Assembly: GCF_034702125.1 (NCBI RefSeq)
Contig: NC_085871.1
Span: 38,540,159 to 38,604,158, forward strand
Reading direction: 5' to 3'
DNA from: Engraulis encrasicolus
Taxonomy: Eukaryota > Chordata > Actinopteri > Clupeiformes > Engraulidae
DNA: 64,000 nucleotides
The notes below the pieces were generated by a model, which was not told the origin of the DNA, did no database searches, and saw only the letters and a list, made by a program, of their open reading frames with translations. Position 1 is the first letter of the stretch; every line of letters begins with the position of its first letter. Both the position numbers and the translations under genes were made by a program. Shown here piece by piece: positions 33,611-45,275 of the stretch.

Positions 33611-33983
33611 TTAATTTAACTGTATTTAAACACTACTATCCACAGCATGGCATTATGTTAAGTACTTCATGAAAACACATTAATAAGAATAGGTTAATGA
33701 TGGAATGATACTGTTAATTTATTTAATAAATTAATTTAATTTAACTGTATTTAAACACTACTATCCACAGCATGGCATTATGTTAAGTACTTCATGAAAA
33801 CACATTAATAAGAATAGGTTAATGATGGAATGATACTGTTCATTTATTTAATTAATTGATTTAATTTAACTGTATTTAAACACTACTATCCACAGCAAGG
33901 CATGATACTGTTAATTTAACTGTATTTAAACACTACTATCCACAGCTTTATGAAAACACATTAATAAGAATAGGTTAATGATG
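33611..33983. repeat. ~120-bp tandem repeat upstream of the pogo gene
   Basis: The phrase TTAATTTAACTGTATTTAAA starts near 33611, 33731, 33861 and 33911, each followed by CACTACTATCCACAGC and AAAACACATTAATAAGAATA. Unit spacing is 120-130 bp, with one shortened unit of 50 bp. It sits within 40-410 bp of the transposase start, where a promoter or intron would lie. Confidence 0.85.
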
Positions 33984-34755
33984 GCCTACAACCAGCCAGA
34001 ACACTGTAATGCTCTTGATATTAGCGTTTAATATTGTTTATTTCAAACAAAATACTTTCATGAATGACATTTATCTTTGAATACCACTTGAGGCTAACCA
34101 GTTATGTACTATAACCCACAACATCTGTGATACACAACTGAGAAAAGTGACGGTAAATACTGATTAAGCTAAGCTAAGCTCAGAACCATAATATGAACTG
34201 GCTATTAAGCTATGCTAGCTACGTCTGTATTTCTATAACGTTCATTGAAATGTATCCTCGCGACGTATGTCGTTACAAAATGTCCGTTATGTCCTCCGGA
34301 CATTAAAGATGGCCTCTCAACGTCATTTAATTAATATTGCCGTGTTCCCCATTGTTATTGAACGTGTTACGCGTTGGTCCTGTTTTAAAAAACGTTCTGG
34401 TTGCTTTGTTTCAAGACGTTTTTGCAAGCTGGCAAGGTGGCTTGTGGAGAAACGAGAGAGTGTTCCGTGTTTCTCGTGGAAATGCGTCTCTGATTGGCTC
34501 ACTCCTCCTGCTCTCGAAGAAACGCGTCTCTGATTGGCTCAGTCCTCCACTACTTGGAGAGAATGTAATGGGAAACAGAGTCGCCACTTCCCCGGGTGGT
34601 ACTGCACTATAGGGGCGCCAACGGAGGCGTGCAGGCTCCATTCAGGGCTGTGCTCTTTCGACAGCGACTCCTAGGCGAGCTGCAGGGACGGAGCAACCAG
34701 AGTGGGCATGCTGTATGTATGAGGCTTTCTGCTGTGTGTGTATCTGAGACTTAGT
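33984..34755. other. Non-coding stretch
   Basis: No gene is recognised. A short internal duplication, CGTCTCTGATTGGCTCA, occurs near 34484 and 34527. Confidence 0.4.
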
Positions 34756-35750
34756 AATGTGTCGTTCACGAACGAACCGTTCGTTTTGAACGAGTCTTTG
34801 AAGTGAACGAAGCGAACTAGTTCCCCGCCTCTCGTTCACTTCGTTCGTTGGTGAATCACCGGTCTGTCACTAGTCAGTCAGACAGTAGCAGAAGTGGTCG
34901 TCCAATGAGCATTTTAATCTGCGCAAAGGGGCACCACTTTATCTCTATCTTAATATTAACAGAGTTTTTACACATACCGGGTATTTAGTTCATAATTTAG
35001 AAGAGCTCAGCAGTTCACATAGTCCACAGCAGAGAGAGTAGAGAGATACTTAAAGAATCTCTGGTCCACAGTTCACAGCTCTGAACGAGCTGAGCTCTCG
35101 TTCCTGAACGAGGAGCCAGTGAACTGCAGCCAATGGTTTCCATGACCACGAATACACAACTTAACGTGGCAGAGGCAAAGGCATACTTCTAGTTGGAAAT
35201 GCCACTTGTAAATGATATTTTATTCTTTTTTTAATGGGTGATACTGTTCAATACATAAAATTAATCTGCAAAATAGGTTTCAGGTGATATGTTTAGACAC
35301 GAGGAGCACCTTAGATCTACACAGCACAGCGAGAACGAACTGTATTGAGCCCGCGAACGAGAGACCAGCCTGGGCGCATAGCAACAGTCTCCATGACCAC
35401 GAATAAACAACTTAACGTGGCAGAGACGAAGGCATACTTTTTGGTTAAAAACAGCTTGTAATTGGGCTTTTTTAAAACGTGTGCTGCTGTTAAATAAATA
35501 ATATAACTAGGCAAAATGAGTTAAGTTGATATGTTTGGACATGAGAAGCACACAGGCAAAGTAGGAATGCCCCCCCTCCTCCTCTCGTTCACTGAACTAG
35601 TTCGCTGTCATTCACCCCTTGCTCTCCTGCATTGTGGCGTGACGTAATCAAAATGAACGACTGAACGAACTGTGAACGAACGAATTCCTCAGCAGAACTG
35701 AACGAAGAGAACGAACTGGCGCGAAAGAATCGCCATGCCCTTCACTACTG
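34756..35750. repeat. GAACGAAC-type repeat (probable hAT-derived)
   Basis: It is rich in CGTTCACGAACGAACCGTTC-like words at both ends and finishes TGCCCTTCACTACTGATA. Two internal blocks (about 35150-35310 and 35400-35550), each with AACTTAACGTGGCAGAG and GATATGTTTRGACA, are tandem duplicates. The right third matches the host repeat at 3.7-5.2 kb in reverse and lacks the two inserts found there. Confidence 0.65.
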
Positions 35751-37110
35751 ATAGCTAAGCTAAGCTATGTTTCGGGCCACCAGACATTGCTGGTTTTGAA
35801 AACAAGCAGAAAAAAAATACTCGACATGTTTTTAGATAAATGGGTCGATATAAACCTTTGTGGGCAACGCCTTCTTTCGACGTGACGAAACACAGAAAGG
35901 CTTTCGTGATTCGCTCGTTTCTCTGCAATATTTATGTAAATTGGGAAACACCGGGAAACACAGCCAGGAGAGTTGACGCACCGCTATGAGAGCCTTGCAA
36001 GTGAGTTTAACTTGGGGTGACCGTCCGATCTTCGAAAGGAGTGAGTAAAACTGAGTTTTATCGGAAGTTGGCCTTTAAATTCAACATGTCTACTATAAAC
36101 TTAATGAGTTCACACGATCATATTTCATCACAAGATGTCGCTACAGGCTTTTAAACTTTTCCCCACTCTATCATCAAAAGGGGGCCGAACACCGCCCGGA
36201 AGTTTTCTTAGATGTGACCTTTTAAGAAAGGGGTGTAGCCATTACTTACTTTTCGCTAGCAGACAACACAGCAGGTGACCTTTCGCGAAACCTAGTCGTG
36301 AATGAAGAAGACAACTGAAGGTATCCCTTGACAATTACGTTTTTTGACTAACCAATACGTAAATTGTTTTATTCACGAAAACAACCATGGTGTCCGAATA
36401 ACTGACGCAGACGCAGACGTACGCAAAAGGCGTAAGAACGTTGAGAAACGGCGGTCCGAATTACTGTTACCTCCTTTTACCGGCATCTCTATGGGCGAAT
36501 GGGAAGGCACGTATAGGGCCCATATAGGATGTAGGCTTACGTCGGATTTGATATTTGGCTTTCCGTTATATGGTAGTCGTCCTTTGATGATGGATCCATG
36601 TTTGCCGGCATGAACGTTAAGCTTGTGGTGACAAGCGTGGGTTGCATAGCCTACTTCAAGCCAACTGGGAAGGCATGCTTATTGTGGTGTGTCATGGTGT
36701 GGCATGTCGTGGTGCTAAACACATACCAACAGGTGACACAACATGCTTTTAAACACAGTTCTACGCGAGTAGTTTTCCCGCCGTTGTAGCTGTTGCTTGC
36801 TACTAGAATTCTACACCTAGGCTCTAACGGCTGCCTTAAGTTTTCCCTCATCATAAACCGTCTCGCAACAAAGAAGATCAAGAAAAGTTATAAACACCTC
36901 GCCGTGTTCAGGGCCATTTAGCACCACGACATTGTATGTGCCGTTTGTGTGTTGTTACAAAGTGAGCGTACGTGGCTACTATTAATGCAACTAAGTTGCG
37001 AGACAGTGTCAGGGAAGGATATTAGCAACATCGTTAGCTACACCTTAACCAAACGGCATCGTCTCAGTGTAGTTAACAATATAACCAGAACATGTATTTT
37101 TTTAAGTACT
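35751..37110. other. Non-coding stretch
   Basis: I recognise no gene or repeat family. The frames at 36344-36613 and 36598-36881 show no domain. Confidence 0.4.
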
Positions 37111-37113
37111 CAC

Positions 37114-37186
37114 CACGTTCCAACTCCTCCACTCGGTCAGCAGCTTCTCTTAAAAGTTCTGCCACAGACTGTCTTCTTGGCTCCAT
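37114..37186 (-). CDS. Candidate first coding exon, 24 residues
   Basis: An ATG opens MEPRRQSVAELLREAADRVE then ELER, followed at phase 1 by a consensus donor (GTGAGTACT). The peptide looks like an amphipathic, coiled-coil-prone start. No in-phase next exon is identified: joining to the pogo exon at 33571 would be out of frame, though that exon has its own ATG. The exon could belong to that gene's 5' end or to an unrecognised gene. Confidence 0.4.
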
Positions 37187-37199
37187 TGTTTAAAAACAC

Positions 37200-38860
37200 A
37201 AATCTGACGAGATGTAGCTCTGGCTACACAGTATGTCGCTGTCAAATCAATACCGATGTTCAAAACAAATAAGAGAGGGGTGCCGCCCATATCCATGGGT
37301 GTGTCGGCCAATGACAGCCCACCTCATTTGCATACCGAGACAAGAATGAAGACGGAAATAAATACAGCCAGAAATAAATGTAGGAGAAAGAAATGTAAAA
37401 AGTCGAGAATAAATAAATACAGTACGAAAATACGGCAGTAAAAATGTGTAAATATATAGAAAAATGAAAGGAGGAATAAATGCATTTGCAAATTAATAAA
37501 CAGTAAATAAATTGAATTAGTAAATTAAAAAAAGACCCATTTTCCATTTCCATTCGCATAAGTGCATGGATTTTCCATCATTTTTATTATTTATAACTCA
37601 TATTTCTACAAATATATTTATTTTTAATTAAGTCATTTTTGGCCTTCCGTACACATAGGCTATCTGTTGCTGGAAAAAAACAAAAGACCTCTCACCCTGT
37701 CATATTTTTGTGGTTCTGAGCCAGGCTGACAAGAGTCACATTCAGTACGAGACACAGTTTTGTTGATAGTATGATTTTAATATAGATATTAACCATAATG
37801 GCCTGCCCAGGGGCACCAACCATTTGCAGCAAGTTAGGGGGCACAACATGATACAAACTCATGCTGTTCATAAAAGGGGCACCTGTGATGTGTGTAGTGC
37901 CCGGGTGCACCACAGCGTCTTAATACGGTCCTGATAAGGACCATATAAATCTTTGTATGAGGTGAGGTGCTAAAGCAAGAAGGTTGTACAGCTTTCTACA
38001 TGGAAATAAATCAAGCAGGTCTAACAGAGCTTTTTCTTTAAACAATTAACACACAGGGCAAAAACCAGAGGGCTATCTGATATATCATACCAAGTAAAAC
38101 CAAGTACTGAGCTACCTGCATGGCATTGAAATTATTACCAGCAACAGACAAGTTTGACAAACATTTGGCCGGTTAGCAAGTGAATATCGAGCCATGATTC
38201 CTTTTAGACATTCAACAGTCAGTGAGAAACTATGGCCCTACATATATGGCGATGAAAATGTGTACCTCCTTATCATTAAATCTGACCATTCTGGTTTTAG
38301 TTAGACACTACAAAGTACTTTGGTGAGTTGCATTATGCGGTCTAGTCTTATTCTTAGGCCCCTCATGAGGTGTGATTTCAATTGCATGGTTTATGTCTTA
38401 AGGCCGATTAACACAAAAGAACAAGACCGGTTAACTCAATTTGAATTCATTTATTTATTGTCGGGGGCCGGGCAGAGCACCATCTGAAAATGATATCAGA
38501 AACACAAAGCAAAACAATAGGGTTAATCAATTTGCTCCATGAGAAGCCAGAGTGTTGGCTAGCTATTGAAAGGCTATCATTCATAAATCAGGTCTGGGAA
38601 TCATCAAGGCTTTTAATTTCTCATAGATTATGGGTGATCTAACCATTTCAATACCAGAACATCTAAAGTTTGATTGAAAGCTTTGTGGTGTCATATGGTG
38701 GATCTGTATACAAACTACAGGCCTAAGCTTTTATTTGTCTATTGAGGTATTGCATGTAGGCTATGTACAGTGCACAACAATAATTAGTCTCATACACCCG
38801 TAACATTTTGGACAATATTTCATGATGGCTGTGAAAATTAGGCTACACTTTGAAATGCAG
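37200..38860. other. Non-coding stretch
   Basis: No gene, RNA or named repeat is recognised. Confidence 0.4.
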
Positions 38861-38872
38861 AAATGTAGTCAC

Positions 38873-38929
38873 CTGCTCGGTAGTCCTCCTCCGCTTCCAT
38901 AGTCCTCCTCCTGGCCTCCATGTAATTGT
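38873..38929 (-). CDS. Internal exon joined in phase to the 39.8-kb exon
   Basis: A 57-nt exon lies between TTCTGAATAG and GTGACT on the minus strand. Entered at phase 1 it reads NYMEARRRTMEAEEDYRA, after a split Asp codon. This resembles the (A)R-R--AEE charged stretch that follows the N-terminal block in the related fish family, and it leaves phase 1 for the next exon. I could not identify that next exon. Confidence 0.5.
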
Positions 38930-39572
38930 CTATTCAGAATACAGTTCAAATTAAGTTTTGTAGGCCTGTGTATGCATGTTGCTGATTTATAAGCATACGT
39001 ATGTCTTTAGAAGGCTTTCCTTCAACATTGACTTACAACACAGGACAGTTAAGTGCTGGGAAAATAAAGAGAACAGGCTTAACAGTTCAGCACTATATTT
39101 TCGTTATCAATGCAAACTGTGTTGGAAAAGAAAGCTGTCATAAGGTGTCATCATATATTGCAATAGCCTACATATCTAATGAAGGTAGGCCCTAAAATAA
39201 GTAGGCCTACATATCCTATTGTAGGGCAGCATTTTTTAAATGTATTTTATACAATAGTTAGATCCGGTCGAATTATTTCACAAATTGTGATTGGACAAGA
39301 TGCGTTCTACACGTCACTAGGAGTGAGGGTATCCTCCAACACTCTATGAATGACTCTTCACATCTAATAATCACTCCGCGACCAACGATACAAAGTAACC
39401 GTAACCAACGTGGTGCGCGTTGCGCAGCAACCAAAGACAATAACTGGAACTATTTTTCCGGAGCGGAGGAACAAGCAAATAAACAATCAAATAAAGTTAC
39501 AAATAAAGTACAATCAAAAAAAAAAATTCTTTCAATGAACTAATTGTGTTGGCAAAGGAACTATTGTATAAA

Positions 39573-39724
39573 AGCAATATAACACTTGTGGTCGTGAGGT
39601 TGTTCTGGGACACCCTCACGGGTGTAATTACCTACGGCACTCAGCCTGCGGCTTCGTGCCTGCGGCGAATCACACCCGTGAGGGTGTCCCAGAACAACCT
39701 CACTCCCACTCGTGTCATATTGCT
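39573..39724. repeat. Near-perfect hairpin, ~53-bp arms
   Basis: Bases 39594-39625 and 39672-39703 are perfect 32-bp complements (start GTGAGGTTGTTCTGGGACAC). The pairing continues outward with few mismatches to 39573 and 39724 (AAGCAATATRACAC). The 46-base loop holds two copies of a GCCTGCGGC word. It lies in a 490-bp stretch (about 39247-39735) absent from the homologous intron at 20.75 kb, so it came with an insertion. Confidence 0.85.
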
Positions 39725-39808
39725 TAAATAGGCCTATCGAAATAGCATAGAAACTGTGATCAGTGAGTGAAAGACAAGAGACTTTGCAAGAATTAATTTC
39801 AGACCTAC

Positions 39809-39998
39809 CAGTGATGAAGAGCACCCTGGCCTCATATCTCCTCCAGGTGGGCTCCGGGGGCTGGGCGCTCTTTATGGCCTCCGTCAGGGCCTTGCCTTCC
39901 AGCTCTCCGGGCCAGGTGCATAGGTCCAGGTCCCCCTCCACCCACGTGTAGGGGACGGTCTCTACCTCACCGCCCATAAATGATACTACGAAAAACAT
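39809..39998 (-). CDS. First coding exon of DUF4806-family-like fish gene
   Basis: After a good acceptor (GCTTTCCCCATAG) an ATG opens 63 codons plus one base. The sequence is MFFVVSFMGGEVETVPYTWV, then EGDLDLCTWPGELEGKALTE and PPEPTWRRYEARVLFIT. The donor is ACTG|GTAGGT. The pattern of a hydrophobic strand, acidic-VP-W, C-WP, W---ARVL is what I associate with the N-terminal segment of many uncharacterised fish proteins, often with DUF4806 and often transposon-associated. All splice signals look intact here, unlike the paralogue at 20.8 kb. Its function is unknown. Confidence 0.6.
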
Positions 39999-40857
39999 CT
40001 ATGGGGAAAGCATGTTTGTTATAGGCTACACCGCGAAAAGTATATGCATTCATATAATCGTTTAACTAGGCCTAGCCTTCCTGACGTTGACACAAGTAAA
40101 TCAAAACGGACCCTTACCAGATCAGTGTCTCTCGTGTCAGAAGAATCAAGAAATGACAAGTTTGCGCTGCCCTTGGCTACTTCCGTATAATGGCAGGCGA
40201 CTGACGTACGTACGTCTGTAGTGGGCCGACATTCCGTACCAGAATTGATACAATTTCGCGCGGAATTGGCTTCTGCTGTCGGCTCAAACCCACACTAGTT
40301 CGTTGTTGTGCTGTCTTGGCGGTTGTGGCATCTGATGACAGTCGGCCCACTACTACCCGTAGGCTGTGTAGTAGGCCGAGTTCGCCTGCCTACCGTGCTG
40401 TGTTTTAGGGCTTCTCCCATAACTTTTTGATCACTTCTTATTCAGCGGCATTTGCTAGGTTTTCCACAAGGCTCAATAAAGTTTTGTGAAATACATGTTT
40501 TAAACGTTTTTTAAACCCAGAGTATGATTCAATTAAATACATAATAACTTTAAATAAAATAGGCTTACTGAGTAACAATGAAACGTAATAATGATAATTA
40601 AAAAAAAAACAATTTGAAAGAAGTTAGGCTACAGAAAATTACGCCACCTTGTGTGCAGTAAAAAAAAAAATATATAGCCTATAGGCTAACCGGATCAATG
40701 TGTTCATGGGTGGTGGCAGAACAATATTCAAGACAAAGAAACACTAAACCATTAATAGATCGTAAAATGTAATGAAGGTAATAGACAAGTAATGTTTACT
40801 CAAAACACATTTAAACCAGGAACTTGTTCACTTTCACTATTTTCATATTTTTACTTG

Positions 40858-41525
40858 TGTAACCAAGTGGAACTTTAGATGTTAGTTTTCCTAAAATAAT
40901 AATCATCAAACTGATACTTGTAATTGCACGACTACGCCACTGGGGGACTTCCACCCCAGAGTATATTTTGATTTCAACCAATAAGGCACAACAGCGGTGA
41001 GCAGCTGCCGCAAGCAGTCTGCCCACAGAGACCCTCGACGTACTCTGAGGTGTCTGGAATCAGGTGAACACACACACACACACAGAACATGTTACATACA
41101 GTGGACAAATGTTTAACATGAGCTACGCATATGACAAAGGATCTTTACAAGCTCACCTCCACAACACTGAGAGGGCGGGGGGAAGCCACAAGACTGGGGT
41201 TAGACGCCACGGGAACTCTGGCTCCTAAGAATGAACAATATATGTTTAAATACACATCTCTAGATGGTTGCAATCATCTAGACAAAACTGTGATCACACA
41301 TACCTTGCTGCACCCGTAGCAAAGGCACCGGGCATCATCAGCGAATACCGGCACACCGGGAAGGCTCCAATGAGCCGGTCTAATTCATCTGATTTTATAA
41401 AAACAATGGCATAGCCACCAATTACGGATTAGCCACTGAGCGGCTACCTGAGTCCCGTGACGTCATTGGGGTATGGGAACTGCTGAGGGACACACCTTAC
41501 TGAACAGACAGTGCGCCCTGTTACA
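40858..41525 (-). mobile_element. Solo LTR, internally deleted, TSD CTTG
   Basis: It starts TGTAACC and ends GTTACA, with CTTG at 40854-40857 and 41526-41529. It is the same LTR as at 48599-49775 but lacks about 500 bp between two ACA triplets (after AAGGCACAACA). The minus strand carries a TATA-like TTTTTATAAAA near 41390, so the LTR probably points to the left. Confidence 0.85.
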
Positions 41526-41569
41526 CTTGGCTAAATAGGAATTTCCTTCAAGCCTGTTTTCCACATCAT

Positions 41570-42480
41570 TTAAAACTTTGGATGCGCGTAAATGTGGGCA
41601 CTCCTCTTGGCGCACCTGTGCAAAAAGTCTGTCACCACACCGTCTACCTTGAGAGCGCGTCTGTTCTCTATGGAGAGGATGGCTAGCCCCCTCAGCCTAT
41701 CTTGCGAAATAGTGCTTTGCAAGTATGTCTTAATTAATTTTAGTTTAGAGAACGATCTCTCTGCAGTTGCGATGGTGACTGGTATGGTTAAGAACAACTT
41801 GACATCTGTGGCAACGTCAGGCAAACTGGACAATAAAGAGCTGTGTTTGTTGTGAATTTATTTGTTAGGAAGAGAATTTAATTAGAATACATGATTTAAG
41901 AGAACAGTTAAAAGCAACATTTATAAGTTAGTATTTCATAAGTTAGTGTTAAGATAACAGTTCATGTGTTGGATAAATGATTGGATTAAAAAGAGAATGT
42001 AACTCAGTTTATTTGGGAATTTGCATAGGAAACGAACTTGAAATGGACTTCTTTACCCATGGGACCTTGTGCGTGTTACGTCATACTCGCTGCGTTTTCT
42101 TAAAGTTGTGCGACGGCCATGCATATTTTCTGATTAGTTTAAGGACGCAGACAATTTGAGCCAACCGCTCGCTGTAAATATGTTAAGTTTGTTACTTCTA
42201 TAAACGTTTGAGATTAGTCAGAACAGTGTTTTACAAAGAGAGTGCACGCCAAATCTCGTATCCCACCATCAATTTCTTTGAGAACGGGTCGTAACACGCT
42301 TCTAAATGCCAGGATCTGATCAGGGAACTCAGCAGACAAATCATCACTGTATTATTCAGCCAGAGTACTCGCTGATGTATATAACTCACTGTCTGATCTC
42401 GAGACGAGTTCCTGGGGGCGCAAAAACCCAAACCTCCGTGCCACTTCTCGCATGCTGTCAAACCTACGAGCCACTAGCGT
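41570..42480 (-). pseudogene. ZMYM1/hAT-type transposase C-terminal part, broken
   Basis: The minus strand first reads LVARRFDSMREVARRFGFLR (42.48-42.42 kb), then an in-frame stop near 42355, then FPDQILAFRSVLRPVLKEID. After a 394-bp insert it continues SSLLSSLPDVATDVKLFLTI and the hAT dimerisation motif TIATAERSFSKLKLIKTYLQ, SQDRLRGLAILSIEN, and stops. The last block is the conserved C-terminal dimerisation region (Dimer_Tnp_hAT) of zinc-finger MYM-type 1-like transposases. The catalytic centre would lie upstream and is not visible. Confidence 0.8.
41842..42235 (-). mobile_element. 394-bp LTR-like insert in the hAT pseudogene
   Basis: It begins TGTGTTTGTTGTGAATTTAT and ends AGTGTTTTACA, so TG...CA. 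The flanks are AAGAGC (41836-41841) and AAGAGA (42236-42241), a five-base match. AAATAAA words near its left end suggest minus orientation. It may be a small solo LTR. The ends are inferred from the break in the host coding sequence. Confidence 0.5.
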
Positions 42481-42985
42481 AATATTTCATCGCATTTTTG
42501 GTGCATATGGGGACGAGTGGGCCCCCACCCCCAGAGGAGCTGATCCTACTGGTAGGCCTACGTTGGATCGTGTCCCGTCATGCGTCATGAACTTTTCCTG
42601 ACAGAAATCAACCGATAATAAATAAATGGCTAATAAATGGCTTAGTTTCCCTTCAAAATGTTAACCTTCATTGTATTCTGTGTTTATTTCAGGGATTTTA
42701 CTGTTTAAAGTAGTATATAAAAATTACTATGTACCCACCGTCATTGAAATGTATGCTGCCAAACCTTCATATGCTAAGGAATATTTGATGACATCAGATT
42801 AAAATGCGTTTATCATCACGTCGCGCTAGACAGTGTCATTGCCTTGCCGAAATGGGGCCCGGTGTCAATACAAGGGGGCCGCAATGGCCCAGGCCCCCTT
42901 CTCATTCAAGGTTGCTTGGAAGCATTTAGACCCTCTGAAGGGGGGAATGATTTTCCGAACATGTAACAAATCACATTAAAAGTAG

Positions 42986-43577
42986 CAGGGTTCCCACGGG
43001 CATGGGTGCCGCAAGGGGGGGGTAAGGTGTTACGGATTCTAAGGGCCCGACAGCTCTGACAGGTCCTGGAAGGATGCTGATAACATAATTTGTCATTTTG
43101 GGGGCCAAAATTTTATCTTTCATGGGGCCCAAAATGTGTATCAGCGCCCCTGCCCACGGGTCATGGAATTTCTGGAATATCATAGAATTTCATAAACATT
43201 TTTCCAGTCATGGAATTTTACCATTTTGCATGCACAGTCATGGAATATCATGGAATTTTCTTAACATTTGTGTGAAAGCAAAAACTTTTTTGTTTGGTGT
43301 ATAACACTTTCTTACTGGTTATACTACAACGCTTCGCCAGAGACAGTTAAGTTTTGCGCTGTAATGTGCAACATTTTGGAATGCAATGAGCCCACTGAAG
43401 TCTAGCGGTGGCTCGGTGTCGGCTCTAGGGGTGAAGATAATCTTCAGTTTTCACTCTTTAAAAAACTTTTCATCATCATTTCTTATTACCGAAATGGTTA
43501 TGGAAATTAAGTTGTTTGGGTCTGAAAAGTCATGGAAAGTCATGGAATTTAATATCTGAATTAGAGTGGGAACCCTG
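42986..43577. mobile_element. hAT-like MITE, CAGGGTTCCCAC ends
   Basis: The left end CAGGGTTCCCACGGG and right end GTGGGAACCCTG are complementary. AAGTAG stands on both sides (6 bp visible). The interior repeats TCATGGAAT many times. A second MITE is nested at 43001. Confidence 0.7.
43001..43152. mobile_element. Nested hAT-type MITE, 152 bp, perfect TSD
   Basis: It begins CATGGGTGCCGCAAGG and ends TCAGCGCCCCTG. The octamer CCCACGGG is duplicated at 42993-43000 and 43153-43160, inside the TIR of the outer MITE. Confidence 0.75.
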
Positions 43578-43675
43578 AAGTAGATACATTGAAAAGAAAC
43601 TTAGGGGAACCACGATGACAAATATTAATAAAGATAAAAGATTACAACACTGAAAGAGAAATAAAAAACCTTAGA

Positions 43676-44185
43676 AGTGCAGTGTATTATTTTTAGTAGT
43701 TAATTTCCAGAATCTGTGTGGCGTTGTGGCGCAGCGCGCTACGACCCCCCTCACATTTGGGCTTGCATACCCAAGGGTTCAAATCCAGCCTGGTCATTAC
43801 CATCCCCCGACTCTCTCTCCACATTCGCTTCCTGTCGCTCTTCACTGTCCTATCTGAAATAAAAAAATTAAAAGCCCAGAAAAATATCCTTAAAAAAACA
43901 AATCTGGAATCTATGCTTTTAAACAAATACTTACCACAACCATCAACTTCTTAATACGACTGGGAAAATTGATTTATTTTTATACATGAAAAGCGGGAAC
44001 TTCTCCATGGTCTGCCATTTTGAATTTCCAGAAAGCTGCAAAACTTACTATACTTTGGTCATACTAGTAAATACTACTTAATTACTTTGTAAATATTCAT
44101 GAAAAGATCAAATTTGGCAATAGGCAGCACAACTTCAATGAGAAGCAGAGTTGCAATACTTACACAGTGCACCTTTAAGCTCAGA
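43676..44185. mobile_element. TTAA-family MITE copy carrying a SINE
   Basis: It shares CTTCTCCATGGTCYGCCATT and AATTTCCAGAAAGCTGCAAA-like blocks with the complete MITE at 52674-53032. It ends CACAGTGCACCTTTAA. Its left part is interrupted by the SINE at 43720. Confidence 0.65.
43720..43893 (+). mobile_element. tRNA-derived SINE
   Basis: An A-box-like TGGCGCAGCGCGCTACGAC and a B-box GGTTCAAATCC lie about 35 bp apart, as in a tRNA-type RNA polymerase III promoter. A pyrimidine-rich body (CTCTCTCCACATTCGCTTCC) and an A-rich tail follow. Flanks CCAGAATCT and CTGGAATCT suggest a short target duplication. It is too long, and lacks the cloverleaf, to be a tRNA gene. Confidence 0.75.
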
Positions 44186-44811
44186 AAGGTGCCGCTACAA
44201 GGTGCCGCTACAGATTGCCGTGGGGCGGGGTCACCTCTAGTGTTACTTTCTACCTCTATGGTCGCAGCACTGGTCATGGGGGACACCGGTGGCCTGGGGG
44301 CGGTGCTGTATTTAATTGGTGGCTGACAACTGCTCTTCCTCCTCTTGCGCTTCCGGCTTGCCACTTCCCACTTGTACTTACCCATTTGCGACCAACCTAC
44401 CATGGCATTTAGTCTTCATCTGCCATCTGGCTTGTGTTTTAATTTTGGACTTTTGACCGGCTGTATTGACTTTTTCGTTTTGTGCCTTTACGGCTTTGTC
44501 ACATTTTGTTTTTTGACATTGGAGCACGGCTCCTTTTTTGTTTGGTGAATTATTGTACCCCTAGACAATTTTAAATATCAACGAGACCTTTTTTTCCCTT
44601 CTTTTGAGTCCTTTAATGTTACCGTTTGTAACTGTTGGATTATCAATCTTCAAAGGTACTACAAGAGAAGGAAATCCTGATTTGCCGAAGACAAGAAGAA
44701 ACCTTTATAAAGCAAGGTACAATCATGTTTTTTTTATTACCCGCATGTGGAGGGATCAAGGTACAATCGTGGTAATATTTAACGTTTAAAACAGGTTCCT
44801 AGTTGATGGAA
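44186..44811. other. Non-coding stretch
   Basis: A minus-strand frame (44403-44074) begins MVGWSQMGKYKWEVASRKRK and is basic, but it shows no domain. I do not call it a gene. Confidence 0.35.
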
Positions 44812-44973
44812 AATGGCGGGAAGGGTTGGGATGTGAAACATCTGTCCCCATTTTGAAAACAAGCACATTGCTGTTGAGGAAAATATAGGTAGGTTTCAAA
44901 TAAATGGATTTATAGCTTCATTTATATTATAGTAAGGCTCACAGGATTGGTCCATGTTTGGATCAAAAAGGTT

Positions 44974-45019
<46 letters not shown>

Positions 45020-45060
45020 TGCTTTTGACAATGGTAGCCTACTCACTTTACAGCTATTGT
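44812..45060. repeat. Diverged duplicate of 48.09-48.32 kb
   Basis: Both copies contain ATGGCGGGAAGGGTT, AACATCTGTCCC-type, AAGGCTCACA and an ATT/TTATT run in the same order. A (ATT)n run lies at 44974-45016 here. The family is unknown. Confidence 0.55.
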
Positions 45061-45275
45061 TTACAAACCATTATTGGTCATTGATACACAATTCTGAAAA
45101 CTTCTCACCCATTTAACCAAACCCATGAACCAATTTCACCCATTTAAATAACTTAAATTAACTTAAACGCACCTTTTCCAAAACACTGCACACAATTCTC
45201 TGGATTTGACACAATTTTCATGAAGGAAAATCCCTAGTTTTCTCATGGAACACTGTCATTCAACTTGCTTTCAAT

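Noticed and set aside
33571..37114. Joining the MEPRRQSVAELL exon to the pogo transposase exon
   Set aside because: The phases disagree (phase 1 donor onto AAAATGCC would shift the frame), so they are reported separately.
43720..43800. tRNA gene
   Set aside because: A and B boxes are present, but there is no cloverleaf; the pyrimidine-rich body, A-rich tail and TSD-like flanks indicate a SINE.
44074..44403. Minus-strand basic frame starting MVGWSQMGKYKWEV
   Set aside because: No domain or convincing splice sites; it lies next to repeats.
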